Shown here: one piece after another, positions 57,563 to 64,000 of the stretch
Layout: every line of letters begins with the position of its first letter
How positions within the stretch are numbered: position 1 is the first letter of the stretch
Assembly: GCA_013350335.1 (NCBI GenBank)
Contig: CM023539.1
Location: forward strand, 16,368,302-16,432,301
Reading direction: 5' to 3'
DNA: 64,000 nt
Origin: Chimonanthus salicifolius
Lineage: Eukaryota; Streptophyta; Magnoliopsida; Laurales; Calycanthaceae
The notes under the pieces: generated by a model
What the model was told of the DNA's origin: nothing
The model's input: only the letters and a program-made list of their open reading frames with translations
Database searches by the model: none
Program-made: the position numbers and the translations under genes

Positions 57563-59387
57563 GGCGGATCTTCTTCCTCTTCCAATAGGTCTTCCAGATT
57601 TTTTCTAGAGCAGAAGAAATAGAACATTGACAAACTCGTAAATCTCGCCTCTTTTGGTTAGATTGTGTGTTTGGTTGATTGCTTCTGTTGTTTGATCGGG
57701 GATTAAATCCCAACAAAAACCGGCAAAAATAAAAAACTGCAAAAAACCAAATTGACCTACGAGTCAACCAGGTTTTCTTAAATAACCCGCGACCCATAAC
57801 CCATTAAAACCGTGTAAAAAATTAATTCCAAAAAAAATTTAAAGAAATATAATTTGATCTTATATGCCCTCAATGGGCCACGGCTTAGCCTTTAAAAGGC
57901 CGGTCCAATTTACCTCAATCCAAAAGGCAGAGGAAGGTATACACGTCTCATGCACACCTTCCTCTTTTATAACCTTCACAACTGTTAACACTTCTACTTC
58001 TTCCCGATGTGGAAACTTAGAATCCTACATTCCCACCGACGGAATGCTTTAGTGCCATCCTTTTTTTGTAATCAATTAATTCCCCAACTCTAAAAATCTC
58101 TTCAGTTCCCTACTACACTCCTTTCAAATATTGATAACTGTGCAATTAATTTTTTTCAATGACAAAATTTAACATCTCAATATAGTCAAAATGTCTTTCA
58201 TTTGATATGATTTACTTCTAATTAAAGATATGAAATAACTTCTAAAATTTTAAATTATACTACAATATTAAAAAAATTAAGTAATTGGATTTTAAAATTA
58301 TAATATTTGGTATCATAATAATTAATACCTCTCATATTATATATGTATCTTAAAATTAATTAAAGATTATTATATGTTGATATTGTGTAATTTGAATGAA
58401 TGTAATATATCATATTGATGATTATAATAACAAAATGTTTAGAATATTATTTGAACTTATTAATTAAATTTTAATTAATAATTCAACATTATTTATAATA
58501 TTTATATTAATGGCACGGGTTTGACCGGGTTTGAATCCGGTTGAACCTTATTTAACCCAACCTTTTGTTTAGACAGTTCGCTAGACGCTTAGTCAAATAG
58601 TCAATATATTCGCACCCACTTGAGAGAGAGTATTGATAGATGTGTATTGACAGATGATTGTGTATATTTTTGGTATACTACCACTGACCACCATAAAGGG
58701 TTGACTTAACCCTTTTATCCTTCCTTTTTCTTGGTTGTACAGCTTCTTTATTTAAGAGGATCTTGTAACCGTACAAGTAGAAAAATACAATTGCAATCTT
58801 CTTCTCCTTTCAAACTATTCTTTCTTATCACAAACTTCTTCCGAATAGATCCAAATTGGATAGCCCTATGCAGACAAAGCTTGTGATCTTGGAGCTAAAT
58901 GTTGTTCTATTTGTGGCTTACTTTTCAACATTGAAAAACATCATAATTCTATAAAATTGGAGTAACTGAAAACACGTAGGATTAGCTAATCCAACAAGCC
59001 CAAGCATGCAGAATTTCAGCAGGTTTTGGACAAATCATGATGGCAATACCAAGTATCATAAAGACTCGGGGAAAAAAAAATGGGGAAACAGCAACTTAGG
59101 TATAGTGGGTTTTTTTTTTTTTTTGGTAGATTGACATGGTTGAGAATAAAACATCTCACAATATGTGGATGGATGTCTATTTATTTAGAGTTTCAAGTTA
59201 AGAGTTTATGTTTGTAAGTACTTTTTTAGAGGCTAATGAGAATAAATTTAGGATTTCAAGAGTTCTATGTTCATAAGTGATCCTTTACAACAATAGTTTT
59301 TTATAGTAATTTTTTATTTGTATCTTGTGATTTTTTTTGCTTATTTTCCTTTTCTTGTTTTTCTTACTCTTTTAGGTCTATTGCGTT
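57563..59387. other. AT-rich DNA, no clear gene
   Basis: Very AT-rich at 58090-58520. At 58640-58860 there is a short LTR-like piece, with 'tttatttaagagg' followed by 'cttgtaaccgtacaag' and 'caattgcaatcttcttctc', resembling the R/U5 part of copia LTRs. No exon of the methyltransferase was found. Confidence 0.45.
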
Positions 59388-62322
59388 TGTAATGGCCCAG
59401 GTCAACAAAATAGTTATGGGAATAAGAGGACATATGAATCGTACGATTTTACGATTTTCGATTCACGATTCACACCCCTAAACCAATTTCGATACAATTC
59501 GAGTTTGATAACATTGGGTAAATTGGAAAATGCCATACACTTAGAGCATTGAGAATATTTGTAAAATTCCATGCTCACAAGGTGTGTGATAATATGTTTG
59601 AGTGAATGTTGCCTTGTGCACATTCCAATGCATAGTTGAATAAGGTTATGGTTTGACCTCTTTATGCATATGTGTGATTGATGTGAATATATTGTATCAC
59701 ATACATGTATGAGTTTCCCAAGTTCCCTATGATTATATGTTTACTATAATTGAGAATTCATAGATTTGTGATGTGTTAAAGTATGATAGAATATATGATA
59801 AATCAAGATTGTCAAAGATGTGTAATGTAGGACCTTGATAACTTCCCATACTTGTGTATAGTTATGAGTAATGTATGTATCAAATGAATTCTCATGATTG
59901 TGAATTCTTAGATGGGTAACTCATATAATAAGCATGATGAACTACGGTTGATCTGATCCAATATGTGGTACGTAGGAAACTGAGAGCATTACCCCTCCGC
60001 TCGATCAAAAGATGCATTGTGACATCCATTTATATTTAGGATGATGTAAAATGTTAAGCAACTATGAAGGGTATAAAGGGATTGGTGGGATATACCTTCC
60101 CTAAAATAGACCCTAATGCTAGATATTGGATCCCTCGAAGGCGGCCCGAAGAGGTTATGATGCCTTGGGAGTCCCGATATGATGAGACATGTATGTTTGT
60201 TACTCGAGTAAAGCCTAGAGTGGCTAGAGAACTATGAAAATTCTTAAGATGGACAGATGAGGACTTTGGCACTGAGATGTATGTGACTAGGTCACTTGAT
60301 TATATTGAGAATTGGTATGGGTACGTCCCTCACGTGATGATTATATTGAGACGTGGTATGGGTACGTCCCTCAGGTGATGATTATATTGAGATGTGGTAT
60401 GGGTGTGTCCCTCACGTGATATTGATAATTGAAATGTGGTATGGGTGCGTCCCTCACATGATATTGATAACGTTATGCCTCAGTCCGTTGAAAAAGGAAA
60501 CTGTCCTATTAGTAGATCATTGTGTCTCACATTTGTATAGTTAAAAGGATGAGACAAGTATATATATTCCATGAGTAAGGCCTAGAGTAGCCGTGAGACC
60601 GCGGGAGCCTCCATATGACCACACGGAGACTGTGGCATTGAGATGTATATGTGACTTGGTCACTTGATATTGAGACGTGGTATGGGTACGTCCCTCACGT
60701 GATTATGATGGTTAATTAACCGTTCCAGAGAGGTATTCGGACGGTGAGGTCAGCTACGGAGACTTGATCCAGTAGGGTTGCCGTCGAGGAGTAGGTCCCT
60801 CACATGCTACGTGCTGGAGGGCGCTCTCACGGCTATTTAGCACATTTGATGTGCGTTGATGCACAGAGCTAGTTACTATTTTACCCCATTGGGGTGGTGC
60901 TAGCTTCGTTAGACGCGGTCCGACTGCCTTAGAGCTTGACTGAATCACCCATGAGATGAAGGGATGCAGGGCGAGGTAGACTTGATCACGCTAGTCGTGA
61001 GTCTCCCGCTTAGTAAGTCATGGGCCCTAAGTCTTGCTAGAGGTCATGGTATATTTATGATATGATATGATGATTTGATATTGTTATCACAGTCACGTAG
61101 TGATTCATTCGAGTGTTATTCCTACGGATAGAAGATCTCATGGTAGATGATGTGCCCCTGGATTAGTTATGCCCATGGATGGATTATACCCATAGAGAGA
61201 TTATATTCATGGATGGTTATTACCCATGGATAGATGATACTCACTGATAGAGTGTTACCAGGGATGGATGTGTATACCCATGGATGATGGTTCCCATTGT
61301 GGTGCTTGGATGTTGGTCTTAGGGTAGACATGTTGGTCCTATAGTAGACGTATTGGTCTTATGTTAGACACGTTGGTCCCCTGGTAGACGTATTGGTATT
61401 ATGATGGACATGTTGGTCCCATAGTAAACGTATTGGTCTTATGTTAGACTTGTTGGTCGTATGATAAACATATTGGTTCTGCGAATGTGTGAGTTATGCC
61501 CATGGATGGATTATACCCATGTAGTGATTATATTCATGGATGATTATTACACAGGGATAGATGATACTCACTGATGGAGAGTTACTAGAGATGGATGATG
61601 AATCCCATGGATGTTGTTCCCATGGTAGACATATTGGATTCATGCCTAGATATTGATTATACGGTGGGTATATTGACCCCATAATAGATATAGTGGTCAT
61701 ATGGTAGACGTATTGGTCTCATGGTGGACGTGACTGTTCTATGGATAGATATTATTTTCCCATGGATAGTTATTCTCATGGAGGGCTTTGTGACCATGGA
61801 TGAGTATTGTATACCGTGGATAGATATTCCCACGGAAGGCATTGATTCCATAGAGGATTGGACCCATATTTAAAGTATTGTCCCCGAGGAGGGATGTATT
61901 TATGTTCGGGTATAGGTCCCATGGTTGAGGTTTATCCCATGTGTGACATTAACCCCATGGTTGACGGTGTTCCCATGGTCGGTATAAACCCGTGATTGGC
62001 TAGACCTGTGATAGATGAGATCTATTTTATTGATGAGGCCCACGATAGGGTAATTAGAATGTCTTGAGGTGACATCATGAATAGCAAAGGGTTAGTGCCA
62101 TGAAATAAATGAATTGAGAACTACACAGGATCTGATCTCCATTTGAGTACTTATGCAGCTGATAATTCAGTTCGATCAAATCAAGGGTCCATTAAGTCCT
62201 GTAATCCATATGAATCTCGCAGCACGTGTAGGTATCATGTGTTTGGACTATAAGTTGTGTATGCTTTAAAAAAAAAAAAATTATTATTGTTTTTCACGTG
62301 TCCGTTGGGTCGGGCCGTGACA
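59388..62322 (+). mobile_element. Family-Z solo LTR (2935 bp), inverted relative to the intronic copy
   Basis: It starts TGTAATGGCCC and ends GGGCCGTGACA, with an A-run about 55 bp before the end. It matches the minus-strand Z LTR (36242-36693 plus 51654-54900) along its length, including both tandem arrays and a small GAATCG-rich relic near its start. The flanks GCGTT and GTTTA do not match, so the target duplication has decayed or the ends come from different insertions. Confidence 0.8.
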
Positions 62323-62613
62323 GTTTAGACCTTTTTTCTCTTGTTGTACTTGTACCTTTATTTTTTTAATGAATTACCTTTGTTATTGCTAAAAAAAATA
62401 CTCCTTTACAATGAATGGAATGCAGAGGTTTTTTTTTTTTTTGAGTTATCCCCTCGTAGAATTGGTGTCACTACTCCACTCATCTTGGTGTAAGATCAAG
62501 AAATACTTATGGCAGGCAAGGTTTTTTTTTCTTCTTCTCCTCATGATGCGTGGGACGATTGGTGTCTCTTCATCTGTTTGAACTTAAGTCAAGTTTTTTT
62601 CAGATGGGGAGAT
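62323..62613 (+). mobile_element. Q element internal remnant
   Basis: The last 90 bp match the 3' internal end of the Q element (compare 50140-50205) and end in the polypurine tract CAGATGGGGAGAT. The left part is T-rich and unassigned. Confidence 0.6.
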
Positions 62614-63580
62614 TGATGCAGAGCAGCAGACCCACATACGAATGTGGAGTTGTTATTTTATTTTATTATTATTATTATTTATATCTATTTTCGAATTGGT
62701 TGTAATTAGAAATTAGGATTTCCTATTTTGAGTGAGTTATTTTCGTTTCAATGTATTTAGAGGTTTCCAATTTTAGATGTTGTTATTTTCTTACTTTGAG
62801 ATTATTATAAATACTCTATGTAATCCTCTTTTTGGGAAGATACGATTGAATGAAAAGAAAAGCTTACCCTTTGCGCATGAAACTTTCGGGTGTGAAGCCT
62901 CTGACCTTAGCGTGAAGCCCTCCTCTCCATTGGCGCGAAGCCCAGCGTGAAGCCTCCACTTCTAGGTTCCTCTCTTCTTTATCTTTTTCTTCTCTCCTTA
63001 TTTTCTTCCTCCACTTCTTCCTTACAGCCAACCAAACCCTTGCCAAATCTCCACAACTTCCGCCCCTTCCAAACCCAAATATCGCTACCTCCATTGACCT
63101 TCAGGTCCCTCTCCAAAGCTCAGATCTGATGTCACGAGTTCTTCCTCTCCCTTTCCATCACTGTCCAATCCCATAATCGCTCCCATTGTTTTTGTTGTGG
63201 TCTTCTCCTTCCCCTTCTTCCGCCGCAAGTGAGAAAAGGGACCTTACTGCTATCGTGAAACCCTAATACATCTCCCTTTTCCTTTTATTCTTATCCCCTT
63301 TTACCCCTTTGCCCTTAGTTAACACTCATTCAGTGGTTAAGCCGGTTACTTGAGGAATCCCGCCGCGTTATGAGTAAGTGTTTGGATTATTATTTAATTA
63401 GTCACATTGAATTTCTGGATTTATTTATTATTTGCAGCTTATCATATTATTTGATTGTTAGTTTGTTAATTTTAATTTTAATTTCAGCCCATATTAAGTT
63501 TAGGGTGTATTATTTTCATCCCTTTTAATTTTTAGAGAACCATTTAGGCATATGGTTACCTTATTAGTTGTTCTGCATCA
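62614..63580 (+). repeat. Q-family 3' LTR (967 bp)
   Basis: It begins TGATGCAGAGCAGC and ends TTCTGCATCA, an 8-bp inverted terminus. It contains ATAAATACTC (about 62808), a repeated 'gcgtgaagcc' motif (62880-62960), a C/T-rich middle and the shared tail 'taatttcagcccatatta'. Because the polypurine tract precedes it, it is a 3' LTR rather than a solo LTR. Confidence 0.8.
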
Positions 63581-64000
63581 CCTCCTCCTCTTTTCCTTCC
63601 CCTCTCCTTATCTTCCATATTTTTTCTCTTCCTTTTTCCCCTTTTTCTCTCCTTTCTTCCCACATGCAGCCGTACCCATTGCAAGATCCAAACCACCTCA
63701 CCCAATGACAAATCACTGCAAACCCTAGCTATCCACAAACATCTATGAAATTTGTATGACCATACAAACGCCAACTTTGGCTGATAGTGCCCCCATTTTG
63801 TGTTCTTACTTTTGTCCCTCTCAAGTTTGACCCAAATTTAACTTAGACATGTTGGTTTGCATCCATTTGAGCCTTGTGAATGACAAGCAAAAAACTCTTT
63901 TCAAACCGTCAATGGACTAGTAAATTCTCCTATTTCAATATCTTGGTGGTCGATCATTGAGTTTGAAGCCCTAGAGTTAGTGTTTGCAAGACCTCAATAG
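63581..64000. other. Flanking DNA, nothing recognised
   Basis: A C/T-rich stretch (63581-63665), then unique-looking sequence. No frame, RNA gene or repeat was identified. Confidence 0.5.

Noticed and set aside
59388..62322. Target duplication for the right-hand Z LTR
   Set aside because: The flanks GCGTT and GTTTA match at only two of five positions, so I do not claim a duplication there.

Overview
The window is plant nuclear DNA, very probably from an angiosperm with a large repeat-rich genome. It holds nested LTR retrotransposons (Ty1/copia and Ty3/gypsy), a Stowaway-type MITE, a LINE remnant, a decayed nuclear rDNA fragment, and one host gene with plant-type introns. Nothing in it is bacterial, and I could not name the species. 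I use letters for the repeat families. P is a long LTR (3.5-3.7 kb) with ends TGTAACACCCC...GGGGCRTTACA. Z is a long LTR (about 2.9-3.7 kb) with ends TGTAATGGCCC...GGGCCGTGACA. Q is a chromovirus-like gypsy family with LTR ends TGAT...TGCATCA. T is a gypsy family with a tRNA-Asp primer site and LTR ends TGATAAATGC...GTGGTAGCA. S is a SIRE-like copia, H is a second copia, and N is a short non-autonomous copia.

Layout from left to right. Positions 1-4415 hold a P LTR interrupted by another P LTR (352-3943). The outer copy sits inside the 5.8S gene of a decayed rDNA unit on the minus strand, which has partial 5.8S, ITS1, an 18S pseudogene (4581-6356) and spacer DNA with a 21-bp array. Positions 9430-17919 hold an S copia on the minus strand whose surviving LTR is split by a solo P LTR (13987-17693). 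Positions 17925-28972 hold a T gypsy element. Its gag is split by a solo P LTR (18952-22436), and its 3' LTR carries a MITE and the N element (25211-27983). A LINE fragment follows (28973-29860).

The only convincing host gene is an FtsJ/RrmJ/MRM2-type rRNA 2'-O-methyltransferase on the minus strand. Four downstream exons are visible (56568-56630, 56371-56472, 32254-32506, 31238-31347), with consensus splice sites and a continuous reading frame. The first exon or exons were not found and probably lie beyond the right edge. The intron between 56371 and 32506 is 23,864 bp long. It contains a solo T LTR (33263-34559) and a four-level nest: a Z LTR (36242-54900, TSD GCTTG) holds a Q element (36694-51648, TSD ATTCT), which holds copia H (36746-48082, TSD CATAA), which holds a second Q-type gypsy (40639-44540) and a truncated inverted P LTR (44541-46886).

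The right end (56631-64000) is intronic or upstream DNA with a small 49-codon ORF, an inverted second Z LTR (59388-62322) and a Q LTR (62614-63580). Beyond ordinary annotation, the non-coding LTRs carry organised secondary structure. P LTRs have dispersed palindromes GGGTTCGGCCA...TGGCCGAACCC and, separately, hairpins whose stems co-vary around a near-invariant 10-nt loop ATGAGRGTCC. The H LTR has repeated CACCGA-NNNN-TCGGTG palindromes.
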